Shown here in pieces: positions 26,133-34,276 of a DNA stretch of 52,529 bases (positions within the stretch are counted from its first letter, which is position 1; each line of letters opens with the position of its first letter). Origin of the DNA: Roseospira navarrensis (GTDB lineage Bacteria > Pseudomonadota > Alphaproteobacteria > Rhodospirillales > Rhodospirillaceae); NCBI RefSeq assembly GCF_009601025.1, contig NZ_WIVE01000029.1, positions 1 through 52,529 on the forward strand, in the 5' to 3' direction. The notes beneath the pieces are model-generated. The model was not told the DNA's origin and did not search any database. It worked only from the letters and a program-made list of their open reading frames with translations. The position numbers were made by a program, and so were the translations under genes.

Positions 26133-27131
26133 TCAACCCCCCATGACCTCCCGCGCCCGGAAACAGGCGGCGGATCGGCCCGGCCCCACCGGCTCCAGGG
26201 TGGGCACGGCGCGGGCGCAATGGTCCACCGCCCACGGGCAGCGCGCCCGGTAGACGCAGCCATCGCCCGGGCGGACATCCTCGGGCGGTGGCGGCGCGCC
26301 GGCATGGCGCGCGCGGGCGCGGCCCTCCCACGCCGCCTCGATCCGGGGCACGGCCGCCCGCAGCGCCGCCGTGTGCGGGTGCGCGGGGCGGCTGAGCACC
26401 GCCTCGGTCGGGCCGGTCTCGACCGCATGGCCGTGGACCATGACCAGCACCCGCTCGGTGACGTGGCGCACAACGTCCAGGTCGTGGCTCACGAACAGCA
26501 GCGCCAGACCCCGCCGCGCCCGCAGATCCAGGAACAGGTTGAGGACCTGCGCCTGCACCGAGACATCCAGCGCCGAGACCGGCTCGTCCGCCACCACGAG
26601 ATCCGGATCGGTGACCAGCGCCCGGGCGATGGCGATGCGCTGGCGCTGCCCGCCGGAGACCTGGTGCGGGTAGAGGTCCAGGGCCTCCGCCCCCAGGCCC
26701 ACCGCCGCCAGCGCCTCGGCCACGCGGGCGCGGCGGTCGGCGCGCGGTACATCGGGCGCCAGTCCCGCCAGCGGCTCGGCCACGATGCGGGCCACGGTCC
26801 AGCGCGGGTCCAGCGAGCCCATGGGGTCCTGGAACACCATCTGCACGCGCCGCCGCAGCCGCCGCAGCGCCATCCTGGGCAGGGTGTTGGGGTCATGGCC
26901 GGCGATGTGCACCCGGCCGGCGTCGGGCGGTTCCAGGGCGGTGACGAGGCGCGACAGGGTGGACTTGCCGCAGCCGCTCTCACCCACGATGCCCAGGCTC
27001 TCCCCGCGCGCGAGGTCCAGCGAGACCCCCGCGACCGCCCGCACCGTGCCCGCCGGGGCCAGCGGGTGGCGTCGGGGCAAGGGATAGGCGCGCACCACGT
27101 CCCGCACCGCCAGCAGGGCCGGTTCCGTCAT
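26133..27131 (-). CDS. Oligopeptide/dipeptide ABC transporter ATP-binding protein (OppF/DppF type)
   Basis: The 332-residue ATPase has Walker [17 protein letters not shown]-loop QMVFQDPMGSLDP, signature VSGGQRQRIAIARAL, Walker B LVVADEPVSALDV and the switch FVSHDL. The C-terminal oligopeptide-type extension holds the Cys-rich GCVYRARCPWAVDHC segment, typical of OppD/OppF proteins. Its start overlaps the stop of the preceding ATPase gene by 4 bp. It is the last gene of the importer operon. Confidence 0.9.
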   Translation of the reverse strand: MTEPALLAVRDVVRAYPLPRRHPLAPAGTVRAVAGVSLDLARGESLGIVGESGCGKSTLSRLVTALEPPDAGRVHIAGHDPNTLPRMALRRLRRRVQMVFQDPMGSLDPRWTVARIVAEPLAGLAPDVPRADRRARVAEALAAVGLGAEALDLYPHQVSGGQRQRIAIARALVTDPDLVVADEPVSALDVSVQAQVLNLFLDLRARRGLALLFVSHDLDVVRHVTERVLVMVHGHAVETGPTEAVLSRPAHPHTAALRAAVPRIEAAWEGRARARHAGAPPPPEDVRPGDGCVYRARCPWAVDHCARAVPTLEPVGPGRSAACFRAREVMGG

Positions 27132-28111
27132 GCCGGCGGCTCCACCGGGTGGTGACAGGCGGCCCGATGGCGGCCGCCGGGCTCGCCCGCCAGAACGGGG
27201 CGCGTCCGGCAGACCGCATCGGCCCGCGCGCAGCGGTCGGCGAAGGCGCAGCCGGGCGGCCGCGCCCCCGGCGGCGGCACCACGCCCGGGATGGCGGCGA
27301 GCGGCTGGCCCGGCCGGCCCCGGTCGTGCTGCGGCCGGGCCGCCATCAGCCCGGCGGTGTAGGGGTGGCGAGGCGCGGCCAGCACGCGGGCGGTCGGCCC
27401 CGTCTCCACGATGCGACCGGCGTACATCACGGCCATGTCGCGGGCGGTTTCGGCGACCACGCCCAGATCGTGGGAGATCATCAGCAGCGCCAGCCCCTCG
27501 TCGGTCACCAGATCCAGGATCAGGTCCAGGATCCGCGCCTGCGTGGCCACGTCCAGCGCCGTGGTGGGCTCGTCGGCGATCAACAGCGCCGGTCCACAGG
27601 CGACCGCGATGGCGATCACGGCGCGCTGGCGCTGGCCGCCGGACAGGGCGTGCGGATAGCTGTCGGGCGACACCCGCGCCGGGTCCAGGCCCACGCGGTC
27701 CAGCACCGCGCGGGCGTGCTCCCGCGCCGCCCGCCGCGACAGGCCCAGGTGATGGCGCGGCCCCTCGGCCACCTGATCGCCGATGGTGCGCACCGGGTTG
27801 AGCGCCGTCATCGGCTCCTGGAACACCATCGCCATGCGCCGCCCGCGCAGGGCGCACAGCCGGCGCTCGGACGCGGTCAAGAGGTCCTCGCCGTCCAGCA
27901 GGACGGAACCGCCCGCCCGCAGGCCGGCCGGCAGCAGCGCCATGACGGCGAGCGCGGTCAGCGACTTGCCGCAGCCGCTCTCGCCCACCAGACCGAGCGC
28001 GCCGCCCCGGTCCAGGGTCAGCGAGACGCCGTCCAGCAGCGGCGCAGGCGGCGCGCCGGGGGCCGCGCCGGGGCGGGTCACGGTCAGGTCCCGGATGTCC
28101 AGCAGCGCCAT
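27128..28111 (-). CDS. Oligopeptide/dipeptide ABC transporter ATP-binding protein (OppD/DppD type)
   Basis: The 327-residue partner ATPase has Walker [17 protein letters not shown]-loop [12 protein letters not shown], signature [15 protein letters not shown], Walker [14 protein letters not shown], and MISHDLGVV. The C-terminal [15 protein letters not shown] cluster matches the oligopeptide subfamily. It starts 3 bp after the permease gene and overlaps the second ATPase by 4 bp. It works with the two permeases and the binding protein upstream. Confidence 0.9.
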   Translation of the reverse strand: MALLDIRDLTVTRPGAAPGAPPAPLLDGVSLTLDRGGALGLVGESGCGKSLTALAVMALLPAGLRAGGSVLLDGEDLLTASERRLCALRGRRMAMVFQEPMTALNPVRTIGDQVAEGPRHHLGLSRRAAREHARAVLDRVGLDPARVSPDSYPHALSGGQRQRAVIAIAVACGPALLIADEPTTALDVATQARILDLILDLVTDEGLALLMISHDLGVVAETARDMAVMYAGRIVETGPTARVLAAPRHPYTAGLMAARPQHDRGRPGQPLAAIPGVVPPPGARPPGCAFADRCARADAVCRTRPVLAGEPGGRHRAACHHPVEPPA

Positions 28112-28114
28112 GGC

Positions 28115-28963
28115 TCAGCCCCCCTCCCGACGGGTTTCCAGGCCGGTTTCAAGACGGGGATCCAGGCGGTCTCGCAGGCCGTCGCCCAGCAGGTTCAGCC
28201 CCAGGACCGTGAGCACGATCGCCAGCCCGGGCAGCACGGCAAGGCGCGGCTCAAGGAACAGAAAGGTCTGGGCCTCGTTCAGCATGCGGCCCCAGCTCAC
28301 CTCGGGCGGCTGGCTGCCCAGGCCGAGATAGCTCAGCCCGGCCTCGGCCAGGATGGCGAGCGCGAACTGAATGGTCGCCTGCACGATCAGGGTGCCGGCG
28401 ATGTTGGGCAGGATGTGATCCAGCGAAATGCGGGTGCGGCCGCGCCCGGCCAGTCGCGCGGCCTGGATGAAGGGCCGCTTCCACAGCGGCAGGGCCGCGC
28501 CGCGCGCCACCCGGGCGAACACCGGGATGTTGAACAGGCCGATGGCCAGGATGGCGTTGATCGCGCCCGGCCCCAGCAGCGCGGTGATGAGCACGGCCGT
28601 CAGCAGGGCGGGAAAGGCGAAGGCGAGGTCGTTGAAGCGCATCACCGCCTCGTCGATCCAGCCCCGGCGCGCGGCGGCCAGCAGGCCCAGCGGCACGCCG
28701 AGACCGACTCCCAGCCCCACCGCCACCACGGACACCGCGATGGACACGCGCGCGCCGACCATCAATTGCGACAGCGTGTCGCGGCCGAAGTGGTCCGTGC
28801 CCAGGGGATGGGCCGCGCCGGGGCCGCTCAGCTTGTTGGCGACATCCATCACCGTCGGGTCGTGCGGCGTCCAGACCAGCGAGACCAGCGCGGTCAGGAT
28901 GACCACGGCCGCGATGGCGGCGCCGATCCAGCCGGCGGCGCTGAGGCGGCGGGGGCTAGCCAT
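28115..28963 (-). CDS. Oligopeptide/dipeptide ABC transporter permease (OppC/DppC type)
   Basis: The 282-residue membrane protein has an N-terminal OppC-type segment (GWIGAAIAAVVILTALVSLVW), then HPLGTDHFGRDTLSQLMVGAR, the hallmark of the C-type permease. About six helices and the EAA-type loop AARLAGRGRTRISLDHILPN follow, the last being the contact to the ATPases. The start ATG overlaps the stop of the B-type permease by 8 bp. Confidence 0.9.
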   Translation of the reverse strand: MASPRRLSAAGWIGAAIAAVVILTALVSLVWTPHDPTVMDVANKLSGPGAAHPLGTDHFGRDTLSQLMVGARVSIAVSVVAVGLGVGLGVPLGLLAAARRGWIDEAVMRFNDLAFAFPALLTAVLITALLGPGAINAILAIGLFNIPVFARVARGAALPLWKRPFIQAARLAGRGRTRISLDHILPNIAGTLIVQATIQFALAILAEAGLSYLGLGSQPPEVSWGRMLNEAQTFLFLEPRLAVLPGLAIVLTVLGLNLLGDGLRDRLDPRLETGLETRREGG

Positions 28964-29927
28964 GCCGGCCGCTCCCGGCCCCGGCGCCGTGGCGCAGGCG
29001 CGGGTCCAGCAGGGCATAGGACAGGTCCACCAGGAAGTTGACCACCCCCACCGTGGCCGCCAGCAGCACCACCACGTCCCGCACCACCACAAGGTCGCGC
29101 TGGCTGATGGCCTGGAACACCAGCCGTCCCACGCCCGGCAGGTTGAACACGTTCTCGATGATGATGGTCCCGGCCAGCAGGAACGAGAACTGAAGCCCCA
29201 TGATGGTGACCACCGGGATCATGGCGTTGCGCAGGCCGTGGCGCCACAGGGCCTCGCCCCGGCTCAGGCCCTTGGCGCGGGCGGTGCGCATGTAGTCCTC
29301 GCCCAGCACCTCCAGCACGGCCGAGCGCGTGACCCGGGTCAGGATGGCCGCCTGCGGCAGGGCGAGCGCGACCGCCGGCATCAGCAGCGCGGCGAGGCCC
29401 GCGCCCAACCCCGCGTCCCAGCCCGGAAAGCCGCCCGCCGGCAGCCAGCGCAGCGAGACGGCGAACAGCAGCACCAGCAGGATGCCGAGCCAGAAGTTGG
29501 GCACCGCGATGCCGATCTGGCTGGCGCCCATGATGGCGGTATCCGTGATCCGGCCGCGCCGGGCGGCGGCCAGCACACCCAGCGGCAGGGCCAGCGCCAC
29601 CGCCAGCGTCAGGGAGAGCAGGGCGAGCGGGCCACTCACCGCCAGCCGGGGCAGCAAGAGTTCGCTGACCGGCACGTCATAGGTCAGGCTGTCGGCGAAC
29701 CGTCCGCGCAGCAGGTCCCCGATCCAGGTCAGGTAGCGCCACAGGGCGGGCTGGTCCAGGCCCATGCTCTCGCGCAGGGCGGCGAGGGTGTCCTCGCGCG
29801 CGTTCACCCCCAGGATCAACAGCGCGGGGTCGCCCGGCAACACCTCCAGCACGCCGAACACCAGCAGCGAGGCGGCGAGCAGGGTGAGCGCCAGGGCGAG
29901 GGCGCGTTTGACGAGGAACCAGGCCAT
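28956..29927 (-). CDS. Oligopeptide/dipeptide ABC transporter permease (OppB/DppB type)
   Basis: The 323-residue membrane protein starts MAWFLVKRALALALTLLAASLLVF, the usual B-type start. It has six predicted helices and the loop YMRTARAKGLSRGEALWRH (EAA motif). It lies 36 bp after the binding-protein gene, with a strong stem-loop filling that gap, and overlaps the C-type permease by 8 bp. Confidence 0.9.
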   Translation of the reverse strand: MAWFLVKRALALALTLLAASLLVFGVLEVLPGDPALLILGVNAREDTLAALRESMGLDQPALWRYLTWIGDLLRGRFADSLTYDVPVSELLLPRLAVSGPLALLSLTLAVALALPLGVLAAARRGRITDTAIMGASQIGIAVPNFWLGILLVLLFAVSLRWLPAGGFPGWDAGLGAGLAALLMPAVALALPQAAILTRVTRSAVLEVLGEDYMRTARAKGLSRGEALWRHGLRNAMIPVVTIMGLQFSFLLAGTIIIENVFNLPGVGRLVFQAISQRDLVVVRDVVVLLAATVGVVNFLVDLSYALLDPRLRHGAGAGSGRHG

Positions 29928-29938
29928 GGGGTGCCTCT

Positions 29939-29964
29939 GGGCGGACGGGCCGGGCCCGCCGCCC
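29939..29964 (-). other. Intercistronic stem-loop after the oligopeptide binding-protein gene
   Basis: GGGCGG...CCGCCC with an inner CGGGC/GCCCG stem (one bulged base) fills the gap between the binding-protein stop and the permease start. No U tract follows. It probably protects the upstream mRNA or reduces read-through. Confidence 0.7.
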
Positions 29965-31496
29965 TAGTCGGTCCAGCGCACGCCGGTCAGGTCGTTGGCC
30001 TGCACCGGGCTGTCGTGCCACAGGCCCTCAAGCCGCGCATCCCAGACCCCCTGCTTGGGCAACTGGAACAGGAAGCCGTTGGCCGCGTCCTCGGCCAGGA
30101 TCGTCTGGGCCTTGCGATACAGCGCGGCGCGGGCATCGGGATCGACCGTGGTTTCCAGGGTCTCGATGACGGCGTCGAAGTCCGGATTGTCGTACCCGAA
30201 GTAGTAGTCGTCGCGGGCATAGATGTCGATGTCGAGCGGCTCGGTATGGGCGACGATGCTCAGGTTGAAGTCGTGCCCCCGAAACACCTGCTCCAGCCAC
30301 TGCGCCCACTCGACCGGAATGATCTCCACATCGATGCCGACGGCCTTCAACTGGGCCGCGATCATCTCGCCGCCGCGCCGGGCGTAGGAGGGCGGCGGCA
30401 GGTGCAGGGTCAGCGACAGGTCGCCCGGGCCGAGGCCGGCCTCGGCCAGCAGGGCCTTCGCCGCGTCGGGATCATGCGGATACATCCCCGTCAGGTCCAC
30501 ATGGGCCGGGTGGTGGGGCGCGAAGTGGCTACCGATGGGGGTGCCGTTGCCGAACATGGCGCCGTCGATCAGGGCCGGCCGGTCGATGGCGTGGCTGATG
30601 GCGCGGCGCACCCGCACATCGTCCAGGGGCGGCCGGCGGTGGTTCATGGCCAGGATGGTCTCGCCCTCGGTGCTGCCGATGACCACGCTGAAGCGCGGGT
30701 CGGACTCCAGCGTCACCAGACCTTCGGGGGCCGGGAAGTTGGCGTAGGCGTCCGGGTTGCCGGACAGGATGCCGGCGAGCGAGGCCTGCGGGTCCGGCAT
30801 GAAGCGGAAGGTGGCGCGGGCCAGCGCCGGGGCCTCGCCCCAATAGGTGTCGGACCGGGCCAGCTCGACGCGGTCGCCCTGCACCCACGCACCGAAGCGG
30901 AAGGGGCCGGTGCCGATGGGGTTGACCGTGTTGGTGCCCGCACTTTCGGGGGCCACCATGACGGCGTCGCCCCAGCCCAGGTTGAACAGGAACCGGCCCT
31001 GCGGATGGGACAGGCGCACGATCAGGGTGTGGTCGTCCCTGGCCTCGACGGCGGCGATGGCCTCGAACAGGCCCTTCTGGGCGTTCACGCTGTCCTCGGC
31101 GCGGGCGCGGTCCAGGCTGAACACGGCGTCCGCGGCGGTGAACGCGGTGCCGTCATGGAACGTCACACCCTGGCGCAGATGGAAGGTGTAGGTCAGGCCG
31201 TCGTCGCTGACCGTCCAGCGCTCGGCCAGGGCGGGACGCACGGCGCCGTCCGGGCCGATGCGGGTCAGGCCCTCGAACACGTTGGCGTAGACCACCTCGT
31301 CGATGGCCCCGGCGGCCCCGGCGGTCGGGTCCAGGTGCGGCGGCTCCAGCACCATGCCCATGACCAGCGCATCCGGCGGCGCGGCGCGGGCCGGGGTCGG
31401 GGCGGACTGGGCGGCGACCAGCGCCAGGGCGCCAAGGACGGCGGCGGTCAGGGCGGCACCGGCGCGGGCCGGGCGACGGACAGGTGACAGCGGCAT
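29964..31496 (-). CDS. ABC transporter substrate-binding protein, family 5 (oligopeptide/dipeptide)
   Basis: The 510-residue periplasmic protein has a signal peptide (basic PVRRPARAG, hydrophobic AALTAAVLGALALVAAQ, cleavage near ARA). The SBP_bac_5 domain follows: EPPHLDPTAGAAGAIDEVVYANVFEGL, then LAERWTVSDDGLTYTFHLRQGVTFHDG, the family signature, and NPIGTGPFRF. The ATG at 31496 is chosen by the signal peptide. The ligand cannot be read from sequence; peptides are most likely. A peptidase gene lies 79 bp upstream in the same direction. Confidence 0.92.
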   Translation of the reverse strand: MPLSPVRRPARAGAALTAAVLGALALVAAQSAPTPARAAPPDALVMGMVLEPPHLDPTAGAAGAIDEVVYANVFEGLTRIGPDGAVRPALAERWTVSDDGLTYTFHLRQGVTFHDGTAFTAADAVFSLDRARAEDSVNAQKGLFEAIAAVEARDDHTLIVRLSHPQGRFLFNLGWGDAVMVAPESAGTNTVNPIGTGPFRFGAWVQGDRVELARSDTYWGEAPALARATFRFMPDPQASLAGILSGNPDAYANFPAPEGLVTLESDPRFSVVIGSTEGETILAMNHRRPPLDDVRVRRAISHAIDRPALIDGAMFGNGTPIGSHFAPHHPAHVDLTGMYPHDPDAAKALLAEAGLGPGDLSLTLHLPPPSYARRGGEMIAAQLKAVGIDVEIIPVEWAQWLEQVFRGHDFNLSIVAHTEPLDIDIYARDDYYFGYDNPDFDAVIETLETTVDPDARAALYRKAQTILAEDAANGFLFQLPKQGVWDARLEGLWHDSPVQANDLTGVRWTD

Positions 31497-31575
31497 GCGG
31501 GAGTCCCCCCCGGAACGGTGAGCGGGCCGGATGGCCCGGGGCCGAAGTGCGGGGGACTTTAGGGATCGGACCCGC

Positions 31576-32610
31576 CTACGGCAAGCCAAAGCGGGTCTTG
31601 TACCCTGGGCAGGAGTCCAGGGCGGCGGCCTCGTACACCCCCCGCGCCACGGCGCGGGCCACGCAGTCCGCCGCCGCCATGCCGCACCGGGCGAGCGTCC
31701 GCAGGGGATCGTCACCCAGCGGCACCCGCCCGGTGGCGAGCGCGAACACGGTGTCGCCGTCCAGCGGGGAATGCACCGGGCGCAGCGCGCGGGCGAGGCC
31801 GTCCTGGGCCATGATGGCGACCCGCCCGGCCTGGGCCTTGGTCAGGGCGAGGTCGGTGGCGACCACCACCAGCGTCGTATTGGCCCGCTCGGGCAGGGTG
31901 AAGGCGAAATCCGTGGGGCCGGGGGTCGGATCGTCCGGGGCGGGGCGGGCGCGCGGGCCCAGTTCGCCGTCCACCGCCCACGGCCAGGCCCAGAACGCCG
32001 GGCTCTCGCCGATGGTCGCCCGGCCCATGCTGTTGACGGCGGCGAGCGCACCCACCGTGGCCGGGGCGCCCGCCGCGCCGGCCTCGGGCAGCACCAGGGA
32101 CGCGCTCCCCAGGCCGCCCTTCAGGTCGCCGGCCGTCGCTCCGTAACCCGCGCCGGCATTGCCGAGGGCGACGGTCTCCCCGGCGGCCTCGCAGGCGGCG
32201 CGGCCCAGGTCGGCATAGGGCGGGCGGTCGCCCCAGGCCTTGTCGCCGCCATTGAGCAGATCGAACAGGATCGCCGACGGCACGATCGGCACCACCGCCT
32301 CGCCCACGCGGAAGCCGATGCCGCGCGCCGCCAGCCAGCGGGTCACGCCGCCGGCCGCCTCCAGTCCGAAGGCCGAGCCGCCGGACAGCACCAGGGCGTG
32401 GACGGCCTCGACCGTGTTGACCGGGTCCAGCAGGTCGGTCTCGCGCGTGCCCGGCCCGCCGCCCCGCTGGTCCACCGCCGCCACCGCCGGGGCATCGGGC
32501 AGGATGACGGTGACGCCGGTGCGCGCGCACGGGTCGTGGGCCTGCCCCACGCGAAGGCCCGGCACGTCGGTCAGCAGGTTGCGGGCGCCGGGGCGGAGCG
32601 GGGTGGACAT
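31576..32610 (-). CDS. P1/S58 family peptidase (DmpA-like aminopeptidase)
   Basis: The 344-residue Ntn-type hydrolase belongs to the DmpA/BapA family (peptidase family S58), which includes L-aminopeptidase/D-esterases and beta-peptidyl aminopeptidases. The family cleaves itself before a catalytic Ser. Visible features are LTDVPGLRVGQAHD, GGGPGTRETDLLDP, ALVLSGGSAFGLEAAGGV, GNAGAGYGATAGDLKGGLGSAS (self-processing region) and TLVVVATDLALTKAQ. No signal peptide is seen, so it is probably cytoplasmic. GGGAGA precedes the ATG. It is the first gene before the peptide importer and probably degrades the imported peptides. Confidence 0.88.
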   Translation of the reverse strand: MSTPLRPGARNLLTDVPGLRVGQAHDPCARTGVTVILPDAPAVAAVDQRGGGPGTRETDLLDPVNTVEAVHALVLSGGSAFGLEAAGGVTRWLAARGIGFRVGEAVVPIVPSAILFDLLNGGDKAWGDRPPYADLGRAACEAAGETVALGNAGAGYGATAGDLKGGLGSASLVLPEAGAAGAPATVGALAAVNSMGRATIGESPAFWAWPWAVDGELGPRARPAPDDPTPGPTDFAFTLPERANTTLVVVATDLALTKAQAGRVAIMAQDGLARALRPVHSPLDGDTVFALATGRVPLGDDPLRTLARCGMAAADCVARAVARGVYEAAALDSCPGYKTRFGLP

Positions 32611-32888
32611 CAGCGAGATCTCCCGAGTGACAGAAACGGCGTGGCGGGGTCGCCGGATAAACCTTTTGGTGCTCGTGTTGGGGTGGGTGTATACTTGGCA
32701 GTGCGCGTTCCATTATGGTGAAGCGCCGACCGGAGTGGGGTCGACCCAAGAAAAAAAAGAGGCTCAAACCGAGATATTCCCTCAAGGCGGGCACGGATAC
32801 CGCCGAGGACACCGTCTGGCCCGGGCCGCCCCATCACGGGCGGTTGGGCCTGGATCCGGGATCCCCGGCCGGACGGGAGGACAGCTCC
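32611..32888. other. Intergenic region upstream of the S58 peptidase gene
   Basis: A lower-GC stretch with runs of A (32750-32760) and a GGGTCGACCC palindrome. It presumably holds the leftward promoter of the peptidase/importer operon. A TATACA lies on the minus strand near 32691-32696, but no good -35 is present. No gene is supported. Confidence 0.35.
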
Positions 32889-33092
32889 GTGCGAAACGAG
32901 GATCAAATTGACACGCGCGATGGTTCCACGGAACCCGTGATCCGGGCAGACGGGCCCGCCGGCTTCTCCGACACCCTGACCCAGGCCGCCACCGTGCTGC
33001 GAACCGGCGCCCTTGGCCGCGCCATCCGTCCCGCCGACCGAAAACGTCTGCAGCGGGTTGCAGCCTTTCTTGATTCGCTTGCAGTACAATGA
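32889..33092 (+). CDS. Small hypothetical protein (67 residues)
   Basis: I do not recognise this protein. It starts at a GTG placed 7 bp after GGGAGGA, which is why I prefer it to the longer open frame from 32715, whose extra part is low-complexity and basic. The N-terminal part is polar and acidic. The C-terminal part (FSDTLTQAATVLRTGALG and then ADRKRLQRVAAFLDSLA) is predicted amphipathic helix. It lies in the same direction as the XRE regulator, 506 bp upstream of it. Confidence 0.5.
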   Translation: MRNEDQIDTRDGSTEPVIRADGPAGFSDTLTQAATVLRTGALGRAIRPADRKRLQRVAAFLDSLAVQ

Positions 33093-33496
33093 CATACAAC
33101 CCCGGCGACACGGGGCGTGCCGGGCCGAGCAGGCGGGGCGGACCCCTGCGGATCGGGTGTTTCCCGTGTCCCGTGATCCGGCGCCCGGTGTGTTGGCATG
33201 GCGTGTGCTATGAATACTATCGCCAGACGGCGCTTGCGTCGAATGGCCGCGCGAGCGGTGGGGGTTCCTGGACGGTGCGCCGCGTCCCGCCGGGATGGCG
33301 CGTCCGTGGAACAGGACCGATCGGTCCGGATCTCCGCCCGAATACACAGTGGATGACGTTCCGATACATGCGTAAAGAGGAGGTGCTGACGCAACACACC
33401 GAATCCAAGAACCGAGGGGTTGTATTTGGCTACGAACCAAATCGCCCTCAAATCGTGCAGGTTGGCAACTGTTTTAATCTGTGCGAAGTTTCACCT

Positions 33497-33513
33497 TGCG
33501 ACCGAGGGTCGCA
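33497..33513. promoter_or_regulatory. Inverted repeat overlapping a -35 candidate (possible operator)
   Basis: TGCGACC-GAG-GGTCGCA is a perfect 7-bp inverted repeat that covers the TTGCGA -35 candidate of the XRE gene. It shares the GGTCGC half-site with the repeat at 33543-33561. Confidence 0.5.
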
Positions 33514-33542
33514 TTGGTCTTTAAATGGTGCACAGGTCATAA

Positions 33543-33561
33543 GGTCGCGCTCATCGCGACC
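33543..33561. promoter_or_regulatory. Second inverted repeat upstream of the XRE gene (possible operator)
   Basis: GGTCGCG-CTCAT-CGCGACC is a perfect 7-bp inverted repeat, 38 bp before the ATG of the XRE regulator. The half-sites match those of the repeat at 33497-33513 in the opposite arrangement. Autoregulation is the simplest reading. Confidence 0.5.
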
Positions 33562-33598
33562 CGGGACCTGACACATTTGTACAGGGGACATCCATACC

Positions 33599-34075
33599 AT
33601 GATGGCTTCAGAAGAGGTACGCGACGGTCGCCGTCGGCGGGCCGCATCGATTGATGGTCCCGACCCGATCGATATTCACGTTGGCCAGCGTATGCGTTTG
33701 CGCCGGACCATGCTTGGCAAGAGCCAGGACCAGATGGCCCGTGCTCTTGGCGTCAGCTTCCAGCAGGTTCAGAAATACGAACGCGGGACGAACCGCATCA
33801 GCGCGAGCCGTCTGTTCGACGTGTCGCGGTTCCTGAACGTGCCGGTGAGCTATTTCTTCGAGGACCTGACCCGCGACGCCGTCGCCGCGCGCGACGAAGA
33901 GGTCAAGGTTCAGTTCGCGGGGGCGGACGACGTCGATCTGGGTGACGACGACGATCCGATGAAGCGGACGGAATCGCTGGAACTGGTCCAGACCTACTGG
34001 CGCCTGCCCAGCGACGTGGTGCGCGGTCGCGTTCTTGAGATGCTCAAGAGCCTGGTGCGCAGCACGCCGGAATAG
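33599..34075 (+). CDS. XRE-family helix-turn-helix transcriptional regulator
   Basis: The 158-residue protein carries an HTH_3 (Cro/CI) domain at ~26-85: IDIHVGQRMRLRRTMLGKSQ, DQMARALGVSFQQVQKYERG, TNRISASRLFDVSRFLNVPV. An acidic linker (DDVDLGDDDDP) and a helical C-terminal part (LELVQTYWRLPSDVVRGRVLEMLKSL) follow. This architecture is common in alphaproteobacteria as PhrR/SinR-like regulators. Its targets are unknown. Two ATGs are adjacent, and AGGGGA lies 11 bp upstream. Two perfect inverted repeats in the promoter region suggest it controls itself. Confidence 0.85.
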   Translation: MMASEEVRDGRRRRAASIDGPDPIDIHVGQRMRLRRTMLGKSQDQMARALGVSFQQVQKYERGTNRISASRLFDVSRFLNVPVSYFFEDLTRDAVAARDEEVKVQFAGADDVDLGDDDDPMKRTESLELVQTYWRLPSDVVRGRVLEMLKSLVRSTPE

Positions 34076-34138
34076 GCGTCGGTCAGATCACCGCCGCATC
34101 TTCGGAGCGGCGGTTCCGGACCCCGACCTGCATGGCCG

Positions 34139-34198
34139 GCGGCCCGCGATCCTGTACGGTCGCGGGCCGCGGTCGTTTCGTGCCAGGCATGGCACGAA
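34139..34198. terminator. Two tandem stem-loops between convergent XRE and MCP genes
   Basis: The first (34139-34149 with 34160-34170) has an 11-bp perfect stem GCGGCCCGCGA. The second (34177-34184 with 34191-34198) has an 8-bp perfect stem TTCGTGCC with a 6-nt loop. Neither has a long U tract, but they sit between two converging genes and could end both transcripts. Confidence 0.5.
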
Positions 34199-34276
34199 CC
34201 TTGGAGGTGCTGCCGGCCGGTCCCCGCCCATCCGTGACGCCCCTTTCTCATGGGCGCCCGGCGCAGCAACACCGCC

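Larger units (their letters stand above)
33093..33598. other. AT-richer upstream region of the XRE regulator
   Basis: About 500 bp, the last ~180 clearly lower in GC than the rest of the window. A promoter candidate is TTGCGA (33496-33501), an 18-bp spacer and TTTAAA (33520-33525). Two inverted repeats overlap or follow it. An open frame of 160 codons (33089-33571) crosses the region but has no recognisable features. Confidence 0.45.

Noticed and set aside
28428-31487. A 1019-codon plus-strand open frame across the oligopeptide importer
   Set aside because: It lies antisense to three clear transporter genes, has low-complexity composition, and shows no ribosome-binding site or motif.
33089-33571. 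A 160-codon frame whose ATG overlaps the stop of the small 67-residue gene
   Set aside because: The overlap looks like coupling, but the translation is Arg/Gly/Pro-rich, runs through the XRE promoter region and its inverted repeats, and has no recognisable structure.
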